From NCBI RefSeq assembly GCF_013116745.1, contig NZ_JABFOE010000016.1, positions 18,200 through 82,199 on the forward strand: a stretch of DNA of 64,000 nucleotides, in the 5' to 3' direction. The position numbers were made by a program, and so were the translations under genes. This document shows positions 8,514-16,831 of this stretch, one piece after another. A model generated the notes under the pieces. It saw only the letters and a program-made list of their open reading frames with translations. It had not been told where the DNA came from and ran no database searches. The stretch's first letter is position 1. Every line of letters begins with the position of its first letter. The DNA comes from Arthrobacter sp. 260 (GTDB lineage: Bacteria; Actinomycetota; Actinomycetes; Actinomycetales; Micrococcaceae).

Positions 8514-9872
8514 TCATAGGTGGGGGTTGATGCGTTCGGGGTAAGCGAGGGCGAGCTGGGCGAGGGCTTGTTTCCAGTTGATGGTGACTTGTCCTTCGAC
8601 GAGTCGTCCATCGGCCTTGCGTTTGGACTCTCGGTTGAGACCGCGTTCTTTGGCTCGTTCGCGGGCGCGTTTGTCCTCGATGTTGCAGATCGCCAGCCAG
8701 AGCAGTTTCACAACTGCGTCGTCGGAGGGGAAATGGCCGCGGTTCTTGATGATCTTTCGAAGCTGGAAGTTCAAAGACTCGATCGCGTTGGTGGTGTAAA
8801 TGACCCTGCGCAGCATCGGAGGGAAGGCCAGGAACGGGGTGAATCGATCCCAGGCGTCCTCGAAGGCCCGGACGGTGTTCGGGTTCTTCTTCCCTAACTC
8901 CGAGGCCGCGAATTCCTCCAACGCGGCCCGCGCCGCGGTCTCGTTCGCGGCCTGGTAAACGGCTTTCAAAGCAGCCGCGACGGCTTTACGCTGCCCGTAA
9001 GACACGAACCGCATCGACGCCCGGATCAGGTGCACCACACAGGTCTGCACGAGCGAATCGGGCCAGGTCGCCTCGATCGCTTCGGGGAACCCGGTGAGCC
9101 CATCGCAGCACACGATCAACACGTCCTTCACCCCCCGGTTAGCCAGCTCGGCGCAGACACCGGCCCAGAACTTCGCACCCTCGGTGGCCTGGACCCAGAT
9201 ACCCAGGACGTGCTTGATTCCTTCCATGTCGACCCCGACCGCTATGTGGGCGGCTCTGTTGCGTACGTGCGCACCGTCGCGGACCTTGACCACAATCGCG
9301 TCGAGGTAAATGACCGGGTAAAAGGCCTCCAGCGGCCGACGCTGCCAGGCGGTGACCTCCTCGAGGACTTCATCAGTGATTTTCGAGATCGTTTCACGGC
9401 TGATCTCCGTACCGATCGTGGACACCAGATGATGCTCAATATCACGCACCGTCATCCCGCCGGCATAAAGGCTCACGATCATCTCATCGAGCCCGCCCAG
9501 ACGTCTGGAACCTTTCGGGACCAAGGTCGGGGTGAACGTGCCGTCCCGATCCCGCGGAATGGCCAACTCAACGTCCCCGACAGCCGTCCCGACGGTTTTG
9601 GGGAAGGCACCATTGCGTGAGTTCGGAAACAACCCCGCGTCCGGGTCACCCTTGTCATACCCCAGATGATCACCGAGCTCGGCCTGCAAGCCCCGCTCCA
9701 AACCCGCCTTGATCAGCCGCTGAATCAGACCGTCCTTGCCATCAAGCTCGACCTGCCCGGCATCGATCATGGAATACAACTCATCCAGGGCACCAGAGGC
9801 CTCCAACGCCTCCACACCCTCACGCTGAGAACGCCTACGCTCCTCACGAGCTTCCTTATCAATCATGGACAT
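8514..9872 (-). CDS. IS256 family transposase
   Basis: 452 residues, full length and uninterrupted. The RNase H-like DDE core is complete: Asp191 in YLDAIVVKVRDG, Asp257 in CCDGLTGFPEAI, and Glu365 in TTNAIESLNFQLRK, with the C/H segment TCVVHLIRASMRFV between the last two as usual in Mutator/IS256 enzymes. The N-terminal part has the LGYDKGDP region that follows the DNA-binding helices. The second ATG (9866) is an equally good start. It cuts and pastes its own element through a circular intermediate. Confidence 0.97.
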   Translation of the reverse strand: MSMIDKEAREERRRSQREGVEALEASGALDELYSMIDAGQVELDGKDGLIQRLIKAGLERGLQAELGDHLGYDKGDPDAGLFPNSRNGAFPKTVGTAVGDVELAIPRDRDGTFTPTLVPKGSRRLGGLDEMIVSLYAGGMTVRDIEHHLVSTIGTEISRETISKITDEVLEEVTAWQRRPLEAFYPVIYLDAIVVKVRDGAHVRNRAAHIAVGVDMEGIKHVLGIWVQATEGAKFWAGVCAELANRGVKDVLIVCCDGLTGFPEAIEATWPDSLVQTCVVHLIRASMRFVSYGQRKAVAAALKAVYQAANETAARAALEEFAASELGKKNPNTVRAFEDAWDRFTPFLAFPPMLRRVIYTTNAIESLNFQLRKIIKNRGHFPSDDAVVKLLWLAICNIEDKRARERAKERGLNRESKRKADGRLVEGQVTINWKQALAQLALAYPERINPHL

Positions 9873-9899
9873 CAGTATCTCGGCTTCCTGCTAAGGCCC

Positions 9900-9931
9900 C
9901 CACCCCCTTACACAAACCATTTGACACCCTC
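9900..9931 (-). repeat. Right terminal inverted repeat of the IS256-family element
   Basis: Partner of the left repeat at 8468-8499. The target duplication TTTCAGCC begins at the next base, 9932. Confidence 0.9.
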
Positions 9932-10765
9932 TTTCAGCCGTGGCGCCATCAGCTGGGCCCCCGTTTTGAGGACTTCCTCTTCGAAGGCCGGCAACGCCTC
10001 GGCCGGGATCGTGAGTGCCTCATCGAGGATGATCTGGGCCTGCCGGGGAGTGAGCATCCCCGCCCCCAAGCATTGCAGGGTCTTCGGCAGATCCTCGACC
10101 AGTGTCAGGCTCTGGCCCAGCAGCCGGTGAGCGGCACGTCCAGAGAGGTTCAGCAGCGGCACCAGTTCCTCGGCGGTCAACGTGAACCCCAACCCCGCCC
10201 CCACCGTCCCGCCGGGGCGGGACGCGGCGTGGGCCGCTGCCTCGTCCTGAACCTCAGTGTGTAACGCGGCGACCAATTCCGCCTGCCGGGCCACCACCCA
10301 CGACATCAACCGATCAGCAGCCACCAACAACTCAACCGTCCCAGGCCCACCCGTGCCAGGACCAGCCGTACCGGGCCCAGCCGTCCCCAGCCCACCCGTC
10401 CCGGGATCAGCGGTGTCCGGCGCAGTCTCAAGTGCGTCAGCCGCGGGATCCGGGCCATCACCACGGCGCAGCATCGCCACCAGCGTTTCCGGACCGGCTA
10501 CCTCCACCTCCGTCGGCGGAGTATCACCAGCAACCGGACGATGCCGGGCCCTACCAAAGGCAGGCTCCAACCAAATCTTCTCCCCCAAGCTGAACAACGA
10601 CACCGGATCACCCGACGAATCCAGTACTGCCGACGAATCTAATGTCACCGACCCACCAGTCCCCGGCCCCTTACTGGCACGATCCCCCTCGGAAAAAGAG
10701 CCCGGACCAACAGAATCAGACACCGGAAAACCGGTGATCTCATCTGCGTTCTCCTGCCGCTTCAT
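9932..10765 (-). pseudogene. DUF222/HNH endonuclease (13E12 type), 5' fragment before IS insertion
   Basis: The N-terminal half of the split gene. It begins with about 100 residues of low complexity, a run of PGTGG/PGTAG repeats near residues 120-145, then the DUF222 core (ELVAALHTEV, LLNLSGRAAHRLLGQS, LPKTLQCLGAGMLTPRQAQIIL). Past the target site the frame runs into the insertion sequence and stops at 9908 after a few foreign residues. Its continuation is the fragment at 7497-8467. As it stands it can only make a truncated product without the nuclease domain. Confidence 0.9.
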
Positions 10766-10889
10766 ACCTCCATCACATCACCCGCCACTGACATTTTTGG
10801 GGTGGATGAATGTAGGAAAAGAAATGAACTCAAGAAAATTTTCCTAGCGCCCAGCACACTTCGGGCCTGTGCCACGGCGAAGATGACCT

Positions 10890-11215
10890 TCCCCTCACAG
10901 AAGGCCTTTCGGCGTCCAGCGCACGGCGTCGTACTCGCCGTAGCCTGCGGCCACCGCGTCAACCACCAGGCACGCTCCGTCCACCAGTTGCCTGTCCCCG
11001 ACCGGCTCCCCAAGGTCAACGGTGAGTGGCACCAGATCGTTGCCCTGACAGGTCTGCCCGTCAATTCGACAGGGACTCGACAGAGGTCGTCACGATGATC
11101 CGGTCCGCCTCATCGATGACTGCTGGCTCGAGTACAGTCGCGCCCGGCGGCCCGCGCAGCCGGAGAGCGCCACACCCATTCCAGCCTCGTCGTATCCGCG
11201 GAGACTACGGCCGGG
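10890..11215 (-). pseudogene. Decayed third copy of the cysteine-rich lipoprotein domain
   Basis: No single frame is open, but translated pieces line up with the protein at 6877-7344. One piece reads ADTTRLEW; another, in a shifted frame, reads ATVLEPAVIDEADRIIVTTS and meets a TGA; a third reads CQGNDLVPLTVDLGEPVGDR, then LVDGACLVVDAVAAGYGEYDAVRW. The last conserved cysteine (CEDDG) has become GEYDA. At least one frameshift and a stop are present, and the signal peptide end is not recognisable. The rest of 10766-11253 holds nothing else that I can identify. Confidence 0.8.
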
Positions 11216-11253
11216 AAGTTGCCAGATCTGGGGGCACTGTAACCTCCCAATAC

Positions 11254-12037
11254 TCACGGTCCAGCTGGCTCAAGCGCCTGAGCAGCTAGTTCCGCTAGTT
11301 TGTCCTGCAGTATCCCATCCGGTTCGGACCTGCCTACAGACTGCGCGGACGCCATCAAACCGTTGCTGCGTGCAGTAACAGCCATCGTGTAGGTCGTCTG
11401 CCCTGCTCCACTCGTCTCGGTGGCAAGGAGTGCGTAGGACTCTTCACCGACCAGGTCCTGCGGCAGTTCCTCGGAGACGAGGGTGACTATCGTTTCCCCC
11501 ACGGTAACGGTCATTGGTGAGCATTGATCCAGATAGCCACGATCCAGATCGAAACTCTGCCTGAGTGCCTCTTCGTCAGAACCACCGAGTACGACAAGTA
11601 AAAGAACACTGCCGAATGGGTCGGCTTGGCCCATTCCCATTACCCCACCGGTAGCTTTGCCTCGGGCTTGGGCCATGTTGTTAATCATCTTTTCCCCGCA
11701 TTCGATGGGATCAATGACCGCGCCCCTCCATCGCCTCTTCAGCGGCCTCCATTCCAGCCTCGGAATCCTCCAGGGGCACTATCTGTAAGGGAGCATCAAG
11801 ACCATCCGTCAATCCAGCAAGGTGAGTCTCAAGTTCCGCCTTACTGATGGTCCCTGCTATCGGGGCTGCAGTTGCCGTCGCCGAAGCAGAAGTCTCGCTC
11901 GGCTGCGGGGAAGCTGTGGTGCCAGCTTGTCCGGGTTGAGGCTCGATGGTCGCGTTCGCGCTGCAGCCGGTAAGGAGCAGCGCTGCTCCAAGCACGCCCG
12001 ACGCTACGACATTAGATTTGATGATGTGTTCCCCCAT
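11254..12037 (-). pseudogene. Lipoprotein gene with a frameshift
   Basis: Two adjacent frames look like one protein. The first (12037-11711) has a signal peptide with lipobox LTGC, a Ser/Thr/Pro-rich spacer and the start of a folded domain (ISKAELETHLAGL, LQIVPLEDSEAGMEAAEEAMEG). The second (11688-11254) gives its remainder, TVTVGETIVTLVSEELPQDL to the C-terminus. At the GGGG run (11723-11726, read on the minus strand) removing one base continues the first frame into AVIDPIECGEKMINNMAQ and on into the second. The combined protein would be about 250 residues. The domain resembles small actinobacterial lipoproteins with a PxxC motif; function unknown. A sequencing error in the G run would look the same. 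Confidence 0.75.
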
Positions 12038-12222
12038 GTTGGCAGCGGATTTCCGCTCGCAGTAGAAGAATTGTAGGGGATCAACGAGCCAATTCAGTCC
12101 AGTGCAATCCAGCGATCCTCTCAGGCCGGAGTGGGGTGAAGATCACCTGATTGAGTCACTGTCCGTGTCCGTGCCTATGCTTGAGTCAACGCCCGGTAAG
12201 CAACCGAAAGGACCGTGTAAAA

Positions 12223-13308
12223 ATGGCTCATAGAGTCCAAGCCGTCATTGTCAGGGAAAAGAACTCACCAGCGACGATCGAAACCATCCTGGTGCCAGAT
12301 CCCGGACCGGGTGAAGCGCTGGTTGACATCCTCACCTGCGGCGTCTGCCACACCGATCTGCACTACAAACAGGGCGGGATCAGCGACGATTACCCGTTCC
12401 TCCTTGGGCACGAGGCAACCGGTGTGGTCAGCGCCGTCGGCCCGGACGTTACGCAGGTCAAGGCCGGCGACCGCGTCATCCTGAACTGGCGTGCTGTCTG
12501 CGGCGAATGCCGCGCCTGCCGCCGTGGAGAAGCCCAGTACTGCTTCAACACCCACAACGCCACCCAGAAGATGACCCTTGAGGACGGCACCGAGCTCTCA
12601 CCCGCACTCGGAATCGGCGCGTTCGCCGAGAAGACCCTCGTCGCTGCCGGCCAGTGCACCAAGGTGGATCCCGAAGCGGATGCCGCAGCTGTCGGCCTGC
12701 TCGGCTGCGGCATCATGGCTGGTATTGGCGCAGCCATCAACACCGGCAACGTCCGTCTCGGCGACTCCGTAGCGGTCATCGGTTGCGGCGGCGTAGGTAG
12801 CGCCGCTATTGCCGGCGCCAAGCTGGCTGGGGCGACGACCATCATCGCTGTCGACATCGACGACCGGAAGCTCGAAGCCACCCGGAAGCTGGGCGCTACC
12901 CACACGGTCAATTCCAAGGACCAGGACGCCGTCGAAGCCATCCGTGCCCTCACCGACGGCAACGGAGCCAACGTGGTGATCGACGCCGTCGGCCGCCCCG
13001 AAACCTACAAGCAGGCGTTCTACGCCCGCGACCTTGCCGGCACTGTGGTGCTGGTCGGGGTTCCCACCCCCGACATGGTGCTGGAGCTGCCACTGCTGGA
13101 CGTGTTCGGGCGGGGCGGCTCACTGAAGTCCTCCTGGTACGGCGACTGCCTGCCGTCCCGGGACTTCCCTATGCTGGTGAGCCACTACCAGCAGGGCAAC
13201 CTCGACCTCGACGCGTTCGTCACCGAACGCATCAAACTTGATCAGGTGGAGGCCGCGTTCGACAAGATGCACGACGGCTCGGTGCTGCGCTCGGTGGTGG
13301 AACTCTAA
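12223..13308 (+). CDS. mscR: S-(hydroxymethyl)mycothiol dehydrogenase
   Basis: 361 residues from the ATG at 12223, with GAAAGGA upstream; an in-frame earlier start at 12151 lacks one. It is a zinc-dependent medium-chain dehydrogenase: catalytic zinc ligands Cys42 and His63 (GHEATG), structural zinc Cys93, Cys96, Cys99 and Cys107, and the NAD-binding loop [13 protein letters not shown] near 190. The sequence matches the mycothiol-dependent formaldehyde dehydrogenase/S-nitrosomycothiol reductase group, which oxidises the formaldehyde-mycothiol adduct in the cytoplasm. It overlaps the next gene by one base, so the two are co-translated. Confidence 0.95.
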   Translation: MAHRVQAVIVREKNSPATIETILVPDPGPGEALVDILTCGVCHTDLHYKQGGISDDYPFLLGHEATGVVSAVGPDVTQVKAGDRVILNWRAVCGECRACRRGEAQYCFNTHNATQKMTLEDGTELSPALGIGAFAEKTLVAAGQCTKVDPEADAAAVGLLGCGIMAGIGAAINTGNVRLGDSVAVIGCGGVGSAAIAGAKLAGATTIIAVDIDDRKLEATRKLGATHTVNSKDQDAVEAIRALTDGNGANVVIDAVGRPETYKQAFYARDLAGTVVLVGVPTPDMVLELPLLDVFGRGGSLKSSWYGDCLPSRDFPMLVSHYQQGNLDLDAFVTERIKLDQVEAAFDKMHDGSVLRSVVEL

Positions 13309-13937
13309 TGGCTGCACGCGTGGAGCACCTGCTCACCAGCGGAACCTTCTCGCTGGACGGCGGGACCTGGGACGTGGACAACAACGTCTGGATCATCGGC
13401 GACGACACCGAGTGCATCATCATCGACCCGGCGCACAACGCGGACGCCGTCGTCGAGCAGGTCAACGGCCGTCAGGTCCGGGCCATCCTGCTGACCCACG
13501 GCCACGATGACCACATCCGTGCGGTCGGCGCCGTGTACGACGCCGTCCGGGCACCCATCCACCTGCACCCGGCGGACCGGATGCTGTGGGACCAGGTGTA
13601 CCCTGATCCGGCGCCGGACCAGGACATCAACGACGGCGACGAGTTCACGGTAGCTGGCGTTACCCTCAAGGCGCTGCACACCCCGGGGCACTCCCCCGGT
13701 TCGGTGAGTTTCTACCTTGAGGAGGCCGGGACGGTCTTCACCGGCGACACCCTGTTCCAGGGCGGTCCCGGGGCCACCGGCCGGTCCTTCAGCGACTTCC
13801 CGACCATCATCGAATCGATCCGCAACCGCCTGCTCACCCTGCCGGCTGACACGGTGGTGCGTCCCGGACACGGCGACTCGACGACGGTCGGCGCTGAAGC
13901 ACCATCCCTCGACGAATGGATTGCACGCGGCCACTAG
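13308..13937 (+). CDS. MBL-fold hydrolase, probable formyl-mycothiol hydrolase partner
   Basis: 209 residues. The metallo-beta-lactamase motif THGHDDH (about 63) binds two metals with HTPGHSPGS, a TGDTLF aspartate and PGHGD near the end, as in glyoxalase II-like thiolesterases. The start ATG shares its A with the TAA of the mycothiol dehydrogenase. Actinobacteria commonly pair these two genes, and hydrolysis of S-formylmycothiol to formate and mycothiol would complete formaldehyde removal. That substrate is inferred from the pairing. Confidence 0.9.
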   Translation: MAARVEHLLTSGTFSLDGGTWDVDNNVWIIGDDTECIIIDPAHNADAVVEQVNGRQVRAILLTHGHDDHIRAVGAVYDAVRAPIHLHPADRMLWDQVYPDPAPDQDINDGDEFTVAGVTLKALHTPGHSPGSVSFYLEEAGTVFTGDTLFQGGPGATGRSFSDFPTIIESIRNRLLTLPADTVVRPGHGDSTTVGAEAPSLDEWIARGH

Positions 13938-13964
13938 GCACGATTCTCCACCAGTACGACGACG

Positions 13965-13997
13965 ACTGCCCCGTAGCCTCGCCAGGCTGCGGGGCAG
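13965..13997. terminator. Hairpin terminator between convergent genes
   Basis: A long GC-rich hairpin, ACTGCCCCG-AGCCT pairing with AGGCT-CGGGGCAGT around a CGCC loop, with one bulge. It follows the MBL gene and precedes the end of the convergent deacetylase gene. There is no U tract, which is frequent for actinobacterial terminators. Confidence 0.75.
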
Positions 13998-14032
13998 TCC
14001 GCGTCAGGACTGTCTACAGCGCTTCGTCGTAG

Positions 14033-14839
14033 CTACAGCGCCTCGAAGATGTCGTGCAGGAGCGGGTCCCCGGCGGTCCGGGGCGGCCAGGCCATGACGT
14101 AGCACTCGCGGCCGACGGTGCGTCGCCAGTCTGCGGCACTCCGGGTGGGATCGGTGATCACATGCAACTGGCTGCGGTGCTGCGACAACCCGGCCACAAT
14201 CCGGTCGGCCACCGGGCTGGTGTCGACCTCAACTGCGACCGTCTCATCGGGCACGCCCCGCAGGTGGTAGACCCGGTTCGGGTCCCAGGCGTCCCTGCCC
14301 GTCCGGACGCGCGCGGCGTTCCACCGCTCGAAGGTGGATGCCTTCAGCGCCCCGTGCAGCAGTCGCCGCAACCCAGGACCGCCGTCGGCGCGAGCCCGGT
14401 GAAAAGCGGCGTCGGTGGCCCGGCCGACCGCGATGTGGTCAGGGTGCCCGGTGATCCCGTCCGGCCCGAAAGTTGCCACCACATCGGGGCGTTCCTCCTG
14501 AAGGAGGGCAGCGATCCGGTTGACCAACTCCCCGTCCGGAACCTCGGCCACTGACCCGTCCTGATAGTCGAGCCAGATATGACGGTCGGGGACCCGGCCC
14601 AGGGCACGCCAGGCGTTCCGGCACTCGCCCCGGCGGACCGCCCCCAGCGACTCCCGGGTAGCCGGGAAGCCCGGTGGGATGTCGCCACCCGACCCGTCAG
14701 TGGCATGGACCAGGAGAAACCTGAAACCAGGATCTGACGAGTGCAGCGCTACGCTTCCGGCAACACCGTAGGCGTCATCGTCGGGGTGGGCGACCACCAG
14801 CATGACCGACCTGCGCACGGTGGTGGGTGGCGCCGTCAT
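14033..14839 (-). CDS. PIG-L family deacetylase
   Basis: 268 residues. The zinc-binding motif AHPDDDA is near residue 17 and the partner GHPDH near 125, the pattern shared by PIG-L, MshB and Mca. These metalloenzymes remove acetyl groups from GlcNAc-containing substrates or cleave mycothiol conjugates. It is shorter and more diverged than MshB or Mca, so neither can be claimed. The start is supported by GGAGG 6 bp upstream. Confidence 0.88.
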   Translation of the reverse strand: MTAPPTTVRRSVMLVVAHPDDDAYGVAGSVALHSSDPGFRFLLVHATDGSGGDIPPGFPATRESLGAVRRGECRNAWRALGRVPDRHIWLDYQDGSVAEVPDGELVNRIAALLQEERPDVVATFGPDGITGHPDHIAVGRATDAAFHRARADGGPGLRRLLHGALKASTFERWNAARVRTGRDAWDPNRVYHLRGVPDETVAVEVDTSPVADRIVAGLSQHRSQLHVITDPTRSAADWRRTVGRECYVMAWPPRTAGDPLLHDIFEAL

Positions 14840-14873
14840 CCTCGCCTCCTACGGTCTGAGGGAATTCTGGCAG

Positions 14874-15626
14874 TCAGGATACGCCGGGCTGCACCGGTGC
14901 GGAAGTGAAAGCGGTGGACGTGGGAACGGTAAGCCAGTAACCGCTTCGCCGGTAGGCGTCCACAACCGCGTCCTCCACCCTCCCGACCGTCACCCCAGGA
15001 ACCAGGTCCTCCACCGCCCCAGCGGTTGCCGGGTCCCAGTCGAGTCCCATCGCCGCGTACGACGACGTCAGCACCTCACGGATCGGCGCCGAATCCTCAA
15101 CCACCACCACCGACGAAAACAACCACGCACCCGCAACCACCCGCTGGGCGGTGCCCACCAGTTTGAGCTGCCCGGCAGTGCCGGTGCCGTGGACGCTGTA
15201 TTCACCGGGACAGTACTCCCCCGGGATCTCCCCGACGCCCGCTGCGACGCCAACGGATTTCAGCGCGTCAGCCAGCAGGGCACCGAATCCGGAGAAGCGT
15301 GCGCGTGACCCGGCGACAGCGTCGGTCTGCGGCTCCACATGATCGATCACCAGGCAGCCCTGATGGTAGGCGGCCGCACGCCCTCCCGCCCGCCGGACCA
15401 GCGGCTCAAACCCGCGTTCCCGGGCGGCGGCCTCCGCGGCGGGGAACCCGGACAGCCGGGTGTCCCGCTGTCCGAACGCCAGGGTGGGCTGGGGCCGGTA
15501 GAGCCGGAGCGTGGCGGGCTGGTTTCCCGCGGCGACGGCCCGGAGGAGGGTGATCCCCGCTGCCAGATCGTCGGCGGCCCCCGCTGAGGCGGCGCCGCGC
15601 ACCAGGGACAGCTCGGTACCGCTCAT
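14874..15626 (-). CDS. Lipoate--protein ligase A family protein
   Basis: 250 residues of the biotin/lipoate ligase fold: LRLYRPQPTLAFGQRDTR near residue 45 and the RRAGGRAAAYHQGCLVID loop near 80, equivalent to the RRxSGGGxVYHD loop that binds lipoyl-adenylate. In place of the usual lysine, KLVGTAQR near 155 supplies K. It probably transfers a lipoyl or octanoyl group to a carrier protein, but actinobacterial members of this group are poorly assigned. Only 19 bp separate its start from the divergent DUF2177 gene. Confidence 0.82.
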   Translation of the reverse strand: MSGTELSLVRGAASAGAADDLAAGITLLRAVAAGNQPATLRLYRPQPTLAFGQRDTRLSGFPAAEAAARERGFEPLVRRAGGRAAAYHQGCLVIDHVEPQTDAVAGSRARFSGFGALLADALKSVGVAAGVGEIPGEYCPGEYSVHGTGTAGQLKLVGTAQRVVAGAWLFSSVVVVEDSAPIREVLTSSYAAMGLDWDPATAGAVEDLVPGVTVGRVEDAVVDAYRRSGYWLTVPTSTAFTSAPVQPGVS

Positions 15627-15645
15627 CTAGGTTAGGCTCCTGTCC

Positions 15646-16029
15646 ATGGTCTTCCTGCAGTTTCTGGTTGCCGCAGCAACGTTCCTGCTGCTGGACGCCG
15701 TGTGGCTCAAATCGATGAGCAAGTTCTACCGGGGTCAGCTGGGCGACCAGCTCGCCGACAAACCCAATTTTCTCTACGCGGCTGCGTTCTACCTAATCTA
15801 TATAGCCGGGATTGTGATGTTCGCAGTCCAACCGGCTCTGGCCGCCGGATCCTGGCTGGCAGCACTCGGCTACGGTGGTGCCCTTGGGCTCTTCGCCTAT
15901 GCGACGTACGACCTGACCAACGCGTCGACCCTCAAACGGTGGCCCGCCCTCCTCATCATCGTCGATCTGGCGTGGGGCACCGCGTTGACCGCACTGATCA
16001 CCCTTGTCACCTACCTGGTGTTCGCATGA
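15646..16029 (+). CDS. DUF2177 family membrane protein, first copy
   Basis: 127 residues, four predicted membrane helices. Family marks are LLDAVWLKSMSKFYRGQLG in the first helix and loop and YATYDLTNASTLKRWP in the third. Function is unknown for the family. The gene overlaps its paralogue by four bases (ATGA), and its start lies so close to the divergent ligase that its promoter must sit in or next to that gene. Confidence 0.85.
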   Translation: MVFLQFLVAAATFLLLDAVWLKSMSKFYRGQLGDQLADKPNFLYAAAFYLIYIAGIVMFAVQPALAAGSWLAALGYGGALGLFAYATYDLTNASTLKRWPALLIIVDLAWGTALTALITLVTYLVFA

Positions 16030-16457
16030 TCAGGTTTATCCGGAACGCAGCGGTGGTCGCGGGGTTTTTTCTGCTGTTCGACATCCCCTGGCTGCTGGCC
16101 ATGGCGGGAATGTACCGGGGCTGGATCGGGCCTCTGATGGCCGAGGACACCTCGCTGGGCTACGCGGTGGTGTTCTACCTCGCGTACTCAGCGGCAGCGT
16201 GTTGGCTCGCCGTCCGCCCCGCGCTGGAGCGCGGCAGCCTGCGGGAGGCAGCGATCTCCGGTGCCGTCCTCGGTTTTGCCGCGTACGGCACCTACGGTTT
16301 CACCAACGCCGCCACCCTCCGCGACTGGCCAGCCCAGATGCTGCTGATCGACACCATCTGGGGCACCTTCCTGACTGCGGGCATTTGCGCTGCCGCCTAC
16401 GCAACGATCCGGCGCATCGACCGTCGTACCGGGAGAAAAGCCGGGATCAGTCGGTAA
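16026..16457 (+). CDS. DUF2177 family membrane protein, second copy
   Basis: 143 residues with the same four-helix plan as the gene before it: FDIPWLLAMAGMYRGWIG and YGTYGFTNAATLRDWP correspond position by position to the first copy. A basic cytoplasmic tail (RRIDRRTGRKAG) follows. The ATGA overlap implies translational coupling and perhaps a heteromeric membrane complex. Its last 11 bp overlap the convergent DUF427 gene. Confidence 0.85.
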   Translation: MIRFIRNAAVVAGFFLLFDIPWLLAMAGMYRGWIGPLMAEDTSLGYAVVFYLAYSAAACWLAVRPALERGSLREAAISGAVLGFAAYGTYGFTNAATLRDWPAQMLLIDTIWGTFLTAGICAAAYATIRRIDRRTGRKAGISR

Positions 16458-16731
16458 CCGTGACCCCGCGCCAGAAAGCCACATGGCCACGGATGTTCCC
16501 GGCGGCGGACTTCGGTTCCAGGTAGGTCCAGGCGGCGTCGTCGTTCGTGTCGCCGTCTACTGTGATCGACAGGTAGTTGGCGGTGCCCTTCCACGGACAC
16601 ACAGTGGTCATTGCACTGTCGCTAAGGTATTCGGCCTTGACCGATTCACGGGGGAAGTAGTGGTTTCCCTCGACCATCACTGTCTCGTCCGACTCCGCGA
16701 TGACGACGTCGTTCCACATTGCCTTTGCCAT
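16447..16731 (-). CDS. DUF427 domain protein
   Basis: 94 residues, one complete DUF427 domain: the family signature is the opening AMWNDVVIAES, the YFPRESV segment and CPWKGTANYLSI. These small beta proteins are common in actinobacteria; some bind small ligands, but the role is unknown. It ends head-on into the DUF2177 pair. Confidence 0.9.
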   Translation of the reverse strand: MAKAMWNDVVIAESDETVMVEGNHYFPRESVKAEYLSDSAMTTVCPWKGTANYLSITVDGDTNDDAAWTYLEPKSAAGNIRGHVAFWRGVTVTD

Positions 16732-16831
16732 GATGCTGGCCTTCCTTTCACAGCACCCGGGGCGGGCACCTACTGTTTCTCAACGAGCGTGCCCGCTCCG
16801 GAATTCCGTGGTCGTGCCGGAAGACCCTTGG

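Larger units (their letters stand above)
8468..9931 (-). mobile_element. IS256-family insertion sequence, complete, 1464 bp
   Basis: The ends are imperfect inverted repeats, 27 of 32 matching, starting GAGCCTGTCAAGTTG on the left and GAGGGTGTCAAATGG on the right (read inward). The element is flanked by direct copies of TTTCAGCC at 8460-8467 and 9932-9939, an 8-bp target duplication typical for IS256. It carries one intact transposase gene in the same direction as the gene it interrupts. Preserved ends and an exactly repairable target frame suggest a recent insertion. Confidence 0.95.

Noticed and set aside
10770..11090. Open frames at 10762-11064 (minus) and 10802-11098 (plus) as genes
   Set aside because: The minus strand here carries frame-shifted remains of the lipoprotein domain; neither frame reads the conserved residues.
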